Counted from the stretch's first letter, positions 45,373-53,946 are shown. The stretch is 64,000 nt of DNA from Prevotella lacticifex (GCF_019973375.1 NZ_BPTV01000002.1:605228-669227), one strand, 5' to 3'. Notes: generated by a model not told the origin, from the letters alone. Numbers and translations are program-made.

Positions 45373-46220
45373 CATTTCGGAGATTATTTTTTTGTTGTGC
45401 GCACACAATTAGGTTTATTAACATTTCATACCGCAATATGTGTAACGTTTAGAGCGTTTAGTGTAATAGAGAATGCAGTTTTTTGTGTTCTACAGCATAA
45501 TAATTTTATGCTCTAAAGCTGTTTATATGTTTCAGTAATATGTATTATATGTTCCGTGTAGGTGTATATTTTGTTGCCTGAGGCTTGAAAAGGTATATAT
45601 TTCGTTATTATAAGGGGTATATTCTGTTTACTTTGTAATTTATCTAAATCTTGAATAATAGCAATTGTGCACGCACACCGCGTTAACAACCATTCACAAG
45701 TGGATGGTTTGGGTTCTGACGGGGAAAATATGCTGTAGGTCACGTTTTCATCGCTGTTTTGTTGCCGCACAGTGCATAAAATGTTGCCGTTGTGTTATCG
45801 CACACAGTCGACAAGAATGCGAATTATCCTTACATTGAATCACACAGTCGTAAAACAATTCAACCATAATGGCGAAACATATAAGTATGTCGGGAATAGG
45901 GCAAGAAGTCCGTGGTAGTCGGCATTGCAGGAGTCAGAGGAAAATTATAGGGAACAATAAATGTTCAAATTTCGACAATGATTTTCGGTTTTTCCTTTGG
46001 CGAAATAAACGTCGGGAGTTGTACGGGAGTATGGCTCGGCGATTATTCCCCCACCGATGGTTCCCGCCGACAACGGTACGAGGACCATGCCGCTCTCGTG
46101 CATACACATTATTATATATAGGTGGTGTCCTGCCGCCAACAGCCATTGGGGTGCGGAATAATGGCCCACAGCGTGGCCAATGCAGGGCGAGGGAAACGGC
46201 CTAAAGGCCAAAGGAATCCC
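45373..46220. other. Gene-free interval
   Basis: AT-rich to ~45870, then mixed composition. Open frames here are short and have no family resemblance or ribosome-binding site. Nothing supported. Confidence 0.5.
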
Positions 46221-46302
46221 CTCGCAAAGCCGCAAAGACCGCAAAGGACACGCCAAGATAATAACCTTCGCGGAATCTTTGCGGTCTTTGCGGCTTTGCG
46301 AG
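46221..46302. repeat. 26-bp perfect inverted repeat (GCAAAGnCC type)
   Basis: CTCGCAAAGCCGCAAAGACC... at 46221-46246 and its exact complement at 46277-46302, with a 30-nt loop. Single arms recur at ~52347-52372 and, degenerate, at ~53812-53838. The unit is itself a CGCAAAG-type micro-repeat common in Bacteroidetes. Confidence 0.7.
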
Positions 46303-46434
46303 AAACTGCACCTACCCACTTGCAGGGGCGGCCCTCGTGGCCGTCCGGTCGGTCGTCAGACCGAATCTCTGCATTTATTTCCGACGTTTGACAAGTCGTA
46401 ATATTCTGCGTAAACCACTGATACTAAGCCGCTT

Positions 46435-46560
46435 GCAGCACTCCACCGCCGTGGTGGGGTTTATCCCCACCCTCGAAGCTGCGGGGTGTTACCTTGATTC
46501 TTGTCCGACGCTGGTAGGACGGGGATAAACCCCGCCCCTACGGTGGATGTGTGCAACACA
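46435..46560. repeat. GC-rich palindromic repeat, copy 1
   Basis: Begins GCAGCACTC, contains GTGGGG..TATCCCCAC and ACGGGGATAAACCCCG palindromes and TCTTGTCCG..GGTAGGACGGGG. Other copies: part at 47120-47206, and two units 148 bp apart at 47515-47775. Confidence 0.65.
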
Positions 46561-46626
46561 TTAGTTATCAACGGATTACAAACATAATGCCCTTGCAGAG
46601 AAGTCAGGTTATGGCCGGACTGTCGC

Positions 46627-46880
46627 GTTGAATAGACAAATGAATATGCGTATTCGGTCGTAAGCCCGAATCTCTATGGCGGCAGCCTGTTTTGATGGTT
46701 TTCCTTTGTGTCAGCGCCAAGATCCGACGGAGGAGGATCTGCCATTTGGGATTTGAGGGCGGTGAGAGGCCCAGCCTCTCACAAGCACTCAAAGCCCAAA
46801 TGGCAAAGGGCGAAAGCCCTTGGCGCTGACGCAAAGGGTTTTTATGGTTTTGGTCTGAAATTATGATTGTCTATTCAACT
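46627..46880. repeat. 254-bp nested-palindrome element
   Basis: The outer arms GTTGAATAGACAA (46627-46639) and TTGTCTATTCAAC (46868-46880) are perfect inverted repeats. Inside, 46703-46837 folds as a branched cruciform: GTCAGCGCCAAG/CTTGGCGCTGAC, GCCATTTGGG/CCCAAATGGC and GAGAGGC/GCCTCTC, with side hairpins AGATCC/GGATCT and GGGC-gaaa-GCCC. No target duplication seen. Confidence 0.65.
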
Positions 46881-46965
46881 CTCTAAAACTAAGGTTAGTA
46901 TTGATTTTGGTCTTAAATTATTTCGTTCAAGGTGCTTAGACTGCCAATGCGTAGATGCGCACAAC

Positions 46966-47084
46966 GTGCTATTGTGCGTCTTCGAGGCACTGAATATATA
47001 GCTGCCTGCTTCTTTCTTCCCCGGACTGCACTCGCTATCGCTCGCTTAGTCCGGGGTTACTGATGATTAAGCCCCGTCGGGGCT
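46966..47084. repeat. ~118-bp dispersed repeat, second copy of 10516-10633
   Basis: Both copies start GTGCTATTGTGCGTCTTCG, contain the CCCCGGACT...AGTCCGGGG hairpin and end with AGCCCCG-n-CGGGGCT. Confidence 0.7.
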
Positions 47085-47514
47085 TTCTTATGGCAGAGAA
47101 GAATTGCCATCTTACTAACTGCGGGGTAGCTACCTTAGATCTTGTCCGACGCTGGTAGGACGGGGATAAACCCCGCCCCTACGGTGGACGCGTGCAACAC
47201 ATTAGTTATCAATGGATTACCAAGCCAACGTCTTCGAAAGGCGGGCAGGTAGGCAGGGTTAGGGATTATTTAATCGTTAATTTCGTGTTTTTCGTGCAGA
47301 CGAAACGGGCTGGGCCGTTGACCCGTGTTGTCCGTGTAAGAAGAGGGGGACGGCCCAACGACTTGGTACCGCCCCCCTTAACACAAGTATAAAAAAATTG
47401 AGAATCTATTATTTCCGTTCTATTTCAGCAACATACGGCCGCGTAACGTGTACGTAGCAGGAGGCATCATTGGACGACATTCAACCGCCGAATCGCGGCA
47501 ATTTACATCATTGT

Positions 47515-47775
47515 GCAGCACTCTACCGCTGTAGGGGCGAGGTTTATCCCCACCCTCGCTGCTGCGGGGTATTTGCTTTGTATCTTGTCCGCTGTTGGTA
47601 GGACGGGGATAAACCCCATCCCTACAGCGGATGTGTGCTATACCACTGATACTAAGGCGCTTGCAGCACTCGGTAACGTAGGGGTGGGGGTTATCCCCAC
47701 CCTCGCTGCTGCGGGGTATTTGCTTTGTATCTTGTCCGTTGTTGGTAGGACGGGGATAGCCCCCGCGCCAACGGA
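47515..47775. repeat. GC-rich palindromic repeat, two tandem units
   Basis: Units start at 47515 and 47663 (148-bp period), nearly identical over ~110 bp including TTGCTTTGTATCTTGTCCG. The rest of 47207-47853 has no supported gene. Confidence 0.7.
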
Positions 47776-47853
47776 TAGGTGCAGCGCAACCGGCGGAGAG
47801 GTGCAACGACACGGTGGGCGCCAGGTCACCCATGGACCACCGTACAGGCGGCG

Positions 47854-48120
47854 TTACTCGTCCCAGGTACTCCAGGGGTCGTACTTACCACGGTTACCAC
47901 TACCGTTGGCACTCTGACCGTGGGTAAACTCCGTGCCGGCATAAGCATTGACGATACCCCACTCCTGCTTCGTTGTGGGGCATTCACCCTCCCAATAGCG
48001 GTAGGTGGAGGCAATCTTTCCATAACGGTTTGACGCCGCCATCATTGCCTCGGAATGCATGACGATAACCTCTGTTACCGGCTTGATATATGTTTTCTTC
48101 TTTTCCATTGTAGTAATCAT
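47854..48120 (-). CDS. Small peptide of the KKxYIKPVTEV family
   Basis: 88 residues, or 84 from the second Met (MEKKKTYIKP). The N-terminus EKKKTYIKPVTEVIVMHSEAMMAAS is shared with the 30469-30669 and 48138-48233 products. The middle is Tyr/Gly/Asn-rich with a single Cys, and the end is PWSTWDE, like TAWDDEL in the 66-aa peptide. It is the third gene of a minus-strand unit after the 971-aa secreted protein and a shorter paralogue. Function is unknown. Confidence 0.72.
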   Translation of the reverse strand: MITTMEKKKTYIKPVTEVIVMHSEAMMAASNRYGKIASTYRYWEGECPTTKQEWGIVNAYAGTEFTHGQSANGSGNRGKYDPWSTWDE

Positions 48121-48137
48121 CTTTTCGTTAACCTCAC

Positions 48138-48233
48138 TTACTTTCTACCTGCCATCATCACCTCAGCATGCACGGCGACGACCTTTGTCACCGGCTTGAT
48201 ATATCTTTTCTTCTTTTCCATAGTCGTAATCAT
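48138..48233 (-). CDS. Very short KKxYIKPVT family peptide (paralogue, possibly truncated)
   Basis: 31 codons (27 from the second Met at 48221). MEKKKRYIKPVTKVVAVHAE is close to the 88-aa paralogue 17 nt downstream, and the DNA upstream of both starts is also alike (MITTMEKKK), which shows a tandem gene duplication. It stops right after the conserved MMAG segment, so it has the leader-like part only. It begins 9 nt after the stop of the 971-aa gene. Confidence 0.6.
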   Translation of the reverse strand: MITTMEKKKRYIKPVTKVVAVHAEVMMAGRK

Positions 48234-48242
48234 CGTTTTCGT

Positions 48243-51158
48243 TTACTTCACTACATACTTCTTACCAGCGGCGATATAGATGCCCTTTGGCAGTCCATCG
48301 AGGCTGTCGCCGACATACTGTCCGTTGAGATTGTAGACCTTTCCGTGGAAAATATCTATTGTTCTGTCGCCAAAGTGCACCTTCGTTATTCCGTCGGCGG
48401 TGTTGCCCGCAGCCTCTATCGACACGTTCTCAGGACCGTTGGCCTTGGCGCTGCCGGTGGTGGTGAAGGAGTCGTCGCCGAAGACGCTCTGCCCGTTTGC
48501 ATTATCATTATTATGACGTGTGTACCAGTGAACATTACCAAATTTACCTTGTGGTACATATATCTTATCATCACCTTCCTTCCATTCGTAGCCGATGATT
48601 GCCGTGTAAGCATTCCAGTTCAATTTCTGATCAGGGAATTCTTCCTGCCAGAAGAATGTTGCGACTTGCTCCTTATCATACCATGCGAGGAAGTAAGCAT
48701 AGCGAGGCATCTCGGTCTGCCAGTAATTGCCAATGAATTTGTAATATTTACCTGTTCCTTTACCATCCTTATCGGTTGCCTCAACAGTTACTACACCATC
48801 CTTTACGCCCTTACGGAGTTCTACCTGCGAAACGGCCCTGCATCTTTCGTCTATTAGAACCTGCTGTGCGGGGTAGAATTCTAATGATCCATCAGATTTC
48901 TTCTTGAAATCGGGCTGGAGGAGGTAAGGCACACCGGCCTTGATGACAACATCGTCATCCTGCCTATCGCCAGTTTTTTTACCACTATCGTCGTATACAT
49001 AATTATATACGTCACGGTCGAATTTCAGGACGATTTTACCTACAAGGTCAGTCTTGGTGTTACCGGTATATGTAGCATCGCGCAGCACACCAGTAAACTC
49101 GCAGACATGCGGTTTGCCCGGTTCCTCTCCATCTGGACGATTTCCGAAAATCTTTCTTACCTCAGCCCTCGTCATATTAAACGGCACGCAGATTGTCCAC
49201 CAGCCATTATCGTTGATATAACTGAAGTTATGAGAAGGCACATCCGGTTCCTCATAATTGAACGAGGTTGCAAGGACAAACTGATGCCATCCACGGTAGT
49301 CGTTGTCGTAGAGTTGTTCATTTGTTCCTTTATAAACCGTTTTCTGCCAGTCGCCATTGTCAACGTCGCTCTTACCATCGGCACTTGTATGGTAGAAAAT
49401 TGCCGACTTATCCTTCTTAGCACTATTGTTAAAGAGTGTATTGGCAATTTCCTGGCTCATCTGATAGCCATATGAGCCACTACTAGTCTCGCCATTCTTC
49501 AAATTTATGTCAAAAGTTCCCAAATTTGACCATGCAGTTCTCGGTGCATCCCATGCATTCCAAAGATATCCGTTTGTAGCCTGCTGATAAGAGCGGATAA
49601 ATTCTGACTGGTTAGGCCATTTGATTACATTTCCTTTACCATCAGCATTTCCATCAGCATCGGTGATGGTATAATCACGGGTAACGTCGGTGTAGAGTTT
49701 TTCCTCGTCCATACCTTGAATACTGCTGGGGTAGTGGAGCACTGCTATCCAACCATGATTCTGGAAATCGGCGCGGGTAATACCTCCGTTAGGCGAGAAT
49801 CCATTATTACCTGTACATGGGTTTGTGCCAAAGGCATTAACCTGACACACAGGCGCTTTCGTGGAAAGATTATACACGTCTTTCACCTTAATCATTGAGG
49901 CAAAAGCCCAGGTATCTATTTCTTTTAAATTTGTCGAAAATACGGCAGATCCAGCCGTTGAATCAACCTCATCAATGACTACTTGGTCGCTGAATTTCGT
50001 CCCATCTTTAGCAGTGAATTCTTTTAATTCCGTCTTTTTACCATAGCCCTTATCAATAAGATTTCCATCCTTGTCAGTTGTTGTAATGTGGTTTAGGTTG
50101 TTGAGACCATAAAACGCACGATAACCAATCTTAGTAATATTATAAGGTATATGTATACTCTTGATATTGTTGGCACCATTGACATGTAAGAAGTCAGCTG
50201 GCAACTCATCTACCGATGAAGGAATGACAACAGTTACTGAGCTTGCACCGATAAGTTTCGTTTCACTAAGAGTCAAATCATTGATGTTTGAGAATATGGC
50301 ATCTTTAAGATCCAGTTTCTTAACGCCATTACTACCATCGAAAGCCACGCCATTACGGTCTCCTTTGGCATTTTTATCCATCTCCCTGTAATTGTCTGCA
50401 CTTGATACATTATAATTATCCGTGAACGCAAAGTGACCATTCTCATCATAATAAACATCTGTATTTGTATTGGCCGAGATATCCTTAGCGTTGAGATTAC
50501 CGGAGATTTTCAAGTAATCAATATCGAGGTTAGAATTACCCTGACCATTAACTTTTGTCACATCCTCCGTCATCTCGGTGAGGATATGGACATCGCCTTC
50601 ATTGGAAGAATAGCATGTGTATGACTTTCCTTCCTTATAATAATATGCCACGCCCTTGAGTTGCGGGTTGTTTTTGCTATTGCGCAGGTCTGTGAAAAGC
50701 TGGTCGTCGTGCTTGGTCAGTTCCGCACCGGCGTCAGGCAGAGCTAAGTATTTAGCATTTTCGTTTAACTTGATTTTGTTGATGGCTTCAATTTTCTTCT
50801 CCGGACTGTCGAGGTCAACTAAGACGAGCTTCGAGAGATTAATCCGCTCGTTCGTCAACTTGCTCAGAGCGGCCAGGTCGGCGGAGTTAGCATTTCCATC
50901 GTAGATGAATGTCGTTGTTGATCCGTAAGTTGTGAGAAGTTCGCAGTTGTCATTATTAAGATGATCGGCAAACTCCCCGGCGTTTTCTACCGTTACGGTG
51001 ACGAACGTAGTGCCACGCCAAGTTTGGCCAGCCGTCACCTTCACCCCACCCACGGCATTCTGTACACTCCCGAACACCGCGAGGAGGATGGTGATGAGAG
51101 CCGTCATCACCATGTGTGGTTGTTGTTTAATTTGTTTAGTAATCATCGTTGTTCTCAA
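48243..51158 (-). CDS. BspA-like secreted surface protein with T9SS-type sorting domain
   Basis: 971 residues; signal/anchor-like hydrophobic segment ~16-36. Treponema/BspA-type leucine-rich repeats around residues 270-400 (SVTVVIPSSVDELPADFL, SIHIPYNITKIGYRAFYGL, LKEIDTWAFASM). A WWTICVPFNMTRAEVRKIFG module near residue 660 is shared with the 1616-aa protein. The C-terminus KVYNLNGQYVGDS...LPKGIYIAAGKKYVVK is sorting-domain-like. A surface-adhesion role is inferred from BspA. Two small peptide genes follow within 9 and 17 nt. Codon and base use in the middle is more AT-rich than neighbours. Confidence 0.85.
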   Translation of the reverse strand: MRTTMITKQIKQQPHMVMTALITILLAVFGSVQNAVGGVKVTAGQTWRGTTFVTVTVENAGEFADHLNNDNCELLTTYGSTTTFIYDGNANSADLAALSKLTNERINLSKLVLVDLDSPEKKIEAINKIKLNENAKYLALPDAGAELTKHDDQLFTDLRNSKNNPQLKGVAYYYKEGKSYTCYSSNEGDVHILTEMTEDVTKVNGQGNSNLDIDYLKISGNLNAKDISANTNTDVYYDENGHFAFTDNYNVSSADNYREMDKNAKGDRNGVAFDGSNGVKKLDLKDAIFSNINDLTLSETKLIGASSVTVVIPSSVDELPADFLHVNGANNIKSIHIPYNITKIGYRAFYGLNNLNHITTTDKDGNLIDKGYGKKTELKEFTAKDGTKFSDQVVIDEVDSTAGSAVFSTNLKEIDTWAFASMIKVKDVYNLSTKAPVCQVNAFGTNPCTGNNGFSPNGGITRADFQNHGWIAVLHYPSSIQGMDEEKLYTDVTRDYTITDADGNADGKGNVIKWPNQSEFIRSYQQATNGYLWNAWDAPRTAWSNLGTFDINLKNGETSSGSYGYQMSQEIANTLFNNSAKKDKSAIFYHTSADGKSDVDNGDWQKTVYKGTNEQLYDNDYRGWHQFVLATSFNYEEPDVPSHNFSYINDNGWWTICVPFNMTRAEVRKIFGNRPDGEEPGKPHVCEFTGVLRDATYTGNTKTDLVGKIVLKFDRDVYNYVYDDSGKKTGDRQDDDVVIKAGVPYLLQPDFKKKSDGSLEFYPAQQVLIDERCRAVSQVELRKGVKDGVVTVEATDKDGKGTGKYYKFIGNYWQTEMPRYAYFLAWYDKEQVATFFWQEEFPDQKLNWNAYTAIIGYEWKEGDDKIYVPQGKFGNVHWYTRHNNDNANGQSVFGDDSFTTTGSAKANGPENVSIEAAGNTADGITKVHFGDRTIDIFHGKVYNLNGQYVGDSLDGLPKGIYIAAGKKYVVK

Positions 51159-51716
51159 TTTATTATTTGTTCTTGTTTGTTGTTATCTTTATTCAATCTA
51201 TTTCATGGGTCGGATTGTTATCCTTGCCACGATATATATATTGTCGGATGTTCCGGCGGTCGTTCATACTTCGGCAGTCGTTGTGACTTTTTCCGTTCCC
51301 CGGCGGCAACATTTGTTGCGTCGAGGGTTAATTAATGTTGTAAGGTTAGAAATAATAGGTAAGACACCAAAACTTATCGTTCGGTGATGCAAAATTATAT
51401 GAAATTCGGATAACGTGAATGTTTTTTCGTTTCCGATGAATGTATAAAATGTTGCCATGGTACAATTTTATGGTATAAAAACAGTTTTTCCACCTCATCT
51501 GTTATGATTTGTTCCGAGAGAAGTGTATGATTTGTTAACGCACACAGAGGAGAAGTGGGAGGCGAGATGATGAGGCAGATGGAATGGGCGTCAACGATGT
51601 TCTGCACCTGGCCGTATGCAGGGGCGACCACATGCCACGAATCGACAAAAGAATACGGTTATTCGGTCTAACGACCGGGCGGATCTCTGTATCTTCAAAC
51701 GGGGGAAAAGGGAAAA
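51159..51716. other. Gene-free interval upstream of the BspA-like gene
   Basis: A -7-like TAATTTTG (minus, 51390-51397) is the best promoter candidate, giving a ~225-nt leader. Otherwise AT-rich; no gene seen. Confidence 0.4.
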
Positions 51717-51923
51717 GAAAATCATGGGCAGGCTTATTCTCCCCATGGAGCAATGGGTCTAAAGCTATGGGACAGACTGCGAGCTTGCTCGCAAAGGCTG
51801 TCCCATCACTTCCACACCATGGCTCCATCGGGAGCCTAAGCCTGCCTATGACTATTTTCCTTGAGTTATGAACCTCTCTAACCAATTATGAATAATCGGT
51901 CCACGAGAAATATCCAGTGCACC
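51717..51923. repeat. Palindromic element related to 36056-36687 (partial copy)
   Basis: 51717-51861 folds end to end: GGCAGGCTTA..CTCCC-ATGGAGC arms around ATGGGACAG/CTGTCCCAT and TGCGAGC-tt-GCTCGCA. The core GACTGCGAGCTTGCTCGCAA and the flank GACTATTTTCCTT are the same as in 36056-36687. At 51901-51923 a degenerate copy of its terminal repeat (CCACGAGAAATATCCA) occurs; the left terminus is not found. Confidence 0.6.
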
Positions 51924-51974
51924 AAATAAAGGGCTGGGATTCGGACTCTCTTGTGACAAAAACCGAATATAACC

Positions 51975-52097
51975 ACTTGCGTTTGCAAGGGCTTCGCCCA
52001 TTGTTTCTTCTCCGTCGCAGGCTTGCTCCGAAGCAAGCTTCGGCAAGCCGGCGACGGAGAAGAAACAGCCTTCGTGCCTCAGGCTTGCAACCGCAAG
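51975..52097. repeat. Nested hairpin, 15-bp perfect stem
   Basis: TTTCTTCTCCGTCGC (52004-52018) pairs with 52051-52065. The loop folds further (GGCTTGC/GCAAGCC and GAAGC-aa-GCTTC), and outer arms CTTGCGTTTGCAAG/CTTGCAACCGCAAG extend it. The rest of 51924-52391 holds fragments of the ATTCGGTC/GGACGGCC and CGCAAAG repeats. Confidence 0.6.
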
Positions 52098-52391
52098 AAA
52101 AACCTTCAAAACCGCTGATGCCGCAGAATACGACCATGCGATTAGGTTTAGTTTGTAGTCGTCCGAGCGCAAGAATAAACGATGGTCGTTTGCATGGGGC
52201 GAGTAGAAAGGTTGTTACCGCTTAATAAATAAAGGATTCGGTCTTACGACCGACCGGACGGCCATAAAGGCCGCCCCTGCAACCGCACTGTGCAGCTAAT
52301 CTGTAACTATAAGGGCCATAAATATCTCAAAAACTAAAGGACACCCTCGCAAAGCCGCAAAGACCGCAAAGGAGTTTTTTCGGGGGAATTC

Positions 52392-52510
52392 GGGGGCGGA
52401 GGGGCATATATATAATAATGTATACATTATATAAGGCACAGACTGGGGAGGGGGCGGAGGGGCATATATATAATAATGTATACATTATATATAGGGCACG
52501 GGCGGGGGAG
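52392..52510. repeat. 58-bp direct repeat with AT-rich palindrome
   Basis: Two units (starts 52392 and 52450) of a GGGGGCGGA block followed by a stretch with the perfect palindrome ATAATGTATACATTAT. It lies just upstream of the promoter at 52547. Confidence 0.7.
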
Positions 52511-52546
52511 GAAACGGGGCGGGGAAAGAAAATGACGGTGAAATAT

Positions 52547-52577
52547 TTTGCTATCTCACTGGATTGCACTATCTTTG
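52547..52577 (+). promoter_or_regulatory. Promoter of the 158-aa secreted protein
   Basis: TTTG-N19-TATCTTTG, about 90 nt upstream of the chosen ATG. Confidence 0.65.
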
Positions 52578-52666
52578 CAGAGATTCCTGCGAGGGCCGCC
52601 GGGAGGAAGACGAGGCGGACGGAGACGGGAAGAGAGCTACAACGACAAATCAATGACAAACAAGAT

Positions 52667-53143
52667 ATGTTTATGAGACGGATTATAGCACTAATGATGA
52701 TGGTCGGACTGACACTGATAGCTTCGGCGCAGACCGACGTGATGAGTGTCGACGACGCTATCGCAATCTTTAAATCGGGAAAGAAGGCCACCGCCGACGC
52801 CACTCTCTCGAAGCAGGGCTACCGCTATAAGGGTGTGTCGACACTGCTGCACAAGGACTACTGCTGGGCCAAGAATGTGGAACTGTCGAAGGACTTCCTG
52901 CCTGAGAGCTACGGCAAGGGCAACTCGAGTGTGTTCATGATGGCCACTGACGGCAAGAGCGCGTTCCTCTATGTCTACAACCAGCGGGCCTTCGCCGGTC
53001 TGCAGGCTCAGGTGAAGAAGAAGGGCTACGAGGTTCAGAAACAGAAGGACGGGTCGCTGCTCTGCACCCACGATGCCCTTCCGACGCTGACATTCATGCA
53101 GTTGCAGATGCCCTACCCGTTCTGTATGGTCGTCACACCATAG
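52667..53143 (+). CDS. Small secreted protein of unknown function
   Basis: 158 residues with a signal peptide (RRIIALMMMVGLTLIASA, cleavage before Gln). The mature part (~135 residues) reads SVDDAIAIFKSGKKATADATLSK... and ends FMQLQMPYPFCMVVTP; no family recognised. The start is put at 52667 because the longer frame (from 52418) begins upstream of the promoter; Met at 52673 is an alternative. It is monocistronic. Confidence 0.7.
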   Translation: MFMRRIIALMMMVGLTLIASAQTDVMSVDDAIAIFKSGKKATADATLSKQGYRYKGVSTLLHKDYCWAKNVELSKDFLPESYGKGNSSVFMMATDGKSAFLYVYNQRAFAGLQAQVKKKGYEVQKQKDGSLLCTHDALPTLTFMQLQMPYPFCMVVTP

Positions 53144-53266
53144 GAAACGCGAGGCCGAGCTGAGGCCGCGGCGAGGACGAGAGGCAGCCGGGGCAAGGCT
53201 GAGCGGAGGCCGCGGCGAGGTTGAGCGGCGGGTTGTAACCCGCCGAACACGACAGCACAGACAAGA
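53144..53266. other. G/C-rich low-complexity segment
   Basis: Repeats of GAGGCCGCGGCGAGG plus a short hairpin GGCGGGTT-GT-AACCCGCC right after the secreted protein gene; the hairpin may be its terminator. Confidence 0.4.
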
Positions 53267-53526
53267 GAGAAGCCGAAAAACGGGCGCCCACGGAAAAAGG
53301 CGGGGCACGGAAAGACAGGCACGACGCACGGGAGAGGCCGAAAAACGGGCGCACGCAGATAAAGGAGGGACACTTAAAGGCAGGCCCAGCGCACGGGAGA
53401 GGCCGAAAAACGCACGCCCACGGAAAAAGGCGGGGCACGGAAAGACAGGCACGACGCACGGGAGAGGCCGACGAAGGGCACACACGTAGATAAAGGATAG
53501 GCACGAAAAGCGGAGCACTGAACGGT
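53267..53526. repeat. 65-bp minisatellite, four units
   Basis: Units start at 53267, 53332, 53397 and 53462, exactly 65 bp each. Units 1 and 3 differ at only a few positions, while 2 and 4 are more diverged, so the array may have grown as a 130-bp doublet. It contains no gene and lies 3' of tRNA-Val. Confidence 0.8.
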
Positions 53527-53587
53527 GCTGCGAATCTCTATGCAATGTAAAAAACGGGGAGGAAAATGGAGGAAGATGAAATAGAAG

Positions 53588-53662
53588 TAGGGACGATCGG
53601 GTTCGAACCGATGACCTCTGCAATGTGACTGCAGCGCTCTAAACCAGCTGGGCTACGCCCCT
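53588..53662 (-). tRNA. tRNA-Val (anticodon CAC)
   Basis: A 75-nt cloverleaf on the minus strand: acceptor AGGGGCG/CGTCCCT (one G-U), anticodon stem CTGCA/TGCAG with loop GTCACAT (anticodon CAC, reads GUG), T arm ATCGG-TTCGAAC-CCGAT, discriminator A. The D stem has one C-A mismatch. The 3' CCA is not encoded, as usual in Bacteroidetes. Confidence 0.9.
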
Positions 53663-53681
53663 GTCGTTCTATTTGCGGATG

Positions 53682-53713
53682 CAAAGGTAATAATAATATG
53701 TGTAAATGCCAAA
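53682..53713 (-). promoter_or_regulatory. Promoter of tRNA-Val
   Basis: TTTG-N20-TACCTTTG on the minus strand, 20 nt before the tRNA 5' end. Its -33 box touches the adjacent terminator. Confidence 0.7.
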
Positions 53714-53717
53714 GAAA

Positions 53718-53757
53718 AAAGGCGCGTTTTTTCGTTTAGGACAAAAAACGCGCCTTT
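53718..53757 (-). terminator. Strong terminator after the AraC-type gene
   Basis: A perfect 15-bp stem AAAGGCGCGTTTTTT/AAAAAACGCGCCTTT with built-in T-runs on both strands. It separates the long operon from the tRNA promoter. The 53758-53946 gap holds only a degenerate CGCAAAG repeat. Confidence 0.7.
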
Positions 53758-53946
53758 GATATTGTTATACGGCCACCGAGAATACGGATTCCACGATGAA
53801 AGAATCTCATTTGCGATATTTGCGACTTTGCGAGGTGTTCATCTCAGACAATACCAGCCCCTGCAAGTGGATAGGTGCAGCACATGTAATCATGATGGAG
53901 AACAGAAGGCTGCGAGGGAGCGAGCCAGGGGGCGGAAGGTGCTGGA

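Noticed and set aside
45869-46319. Short overlapping frames on both strands
   Set aside because: They lie in repeat DNA with no start signals, and the frames overlap each other.
53588-53662. Integration site (att) at tRNA-Val
   Set aside because: No duplicate of the tRNA 3' end, and no integrase in the window.
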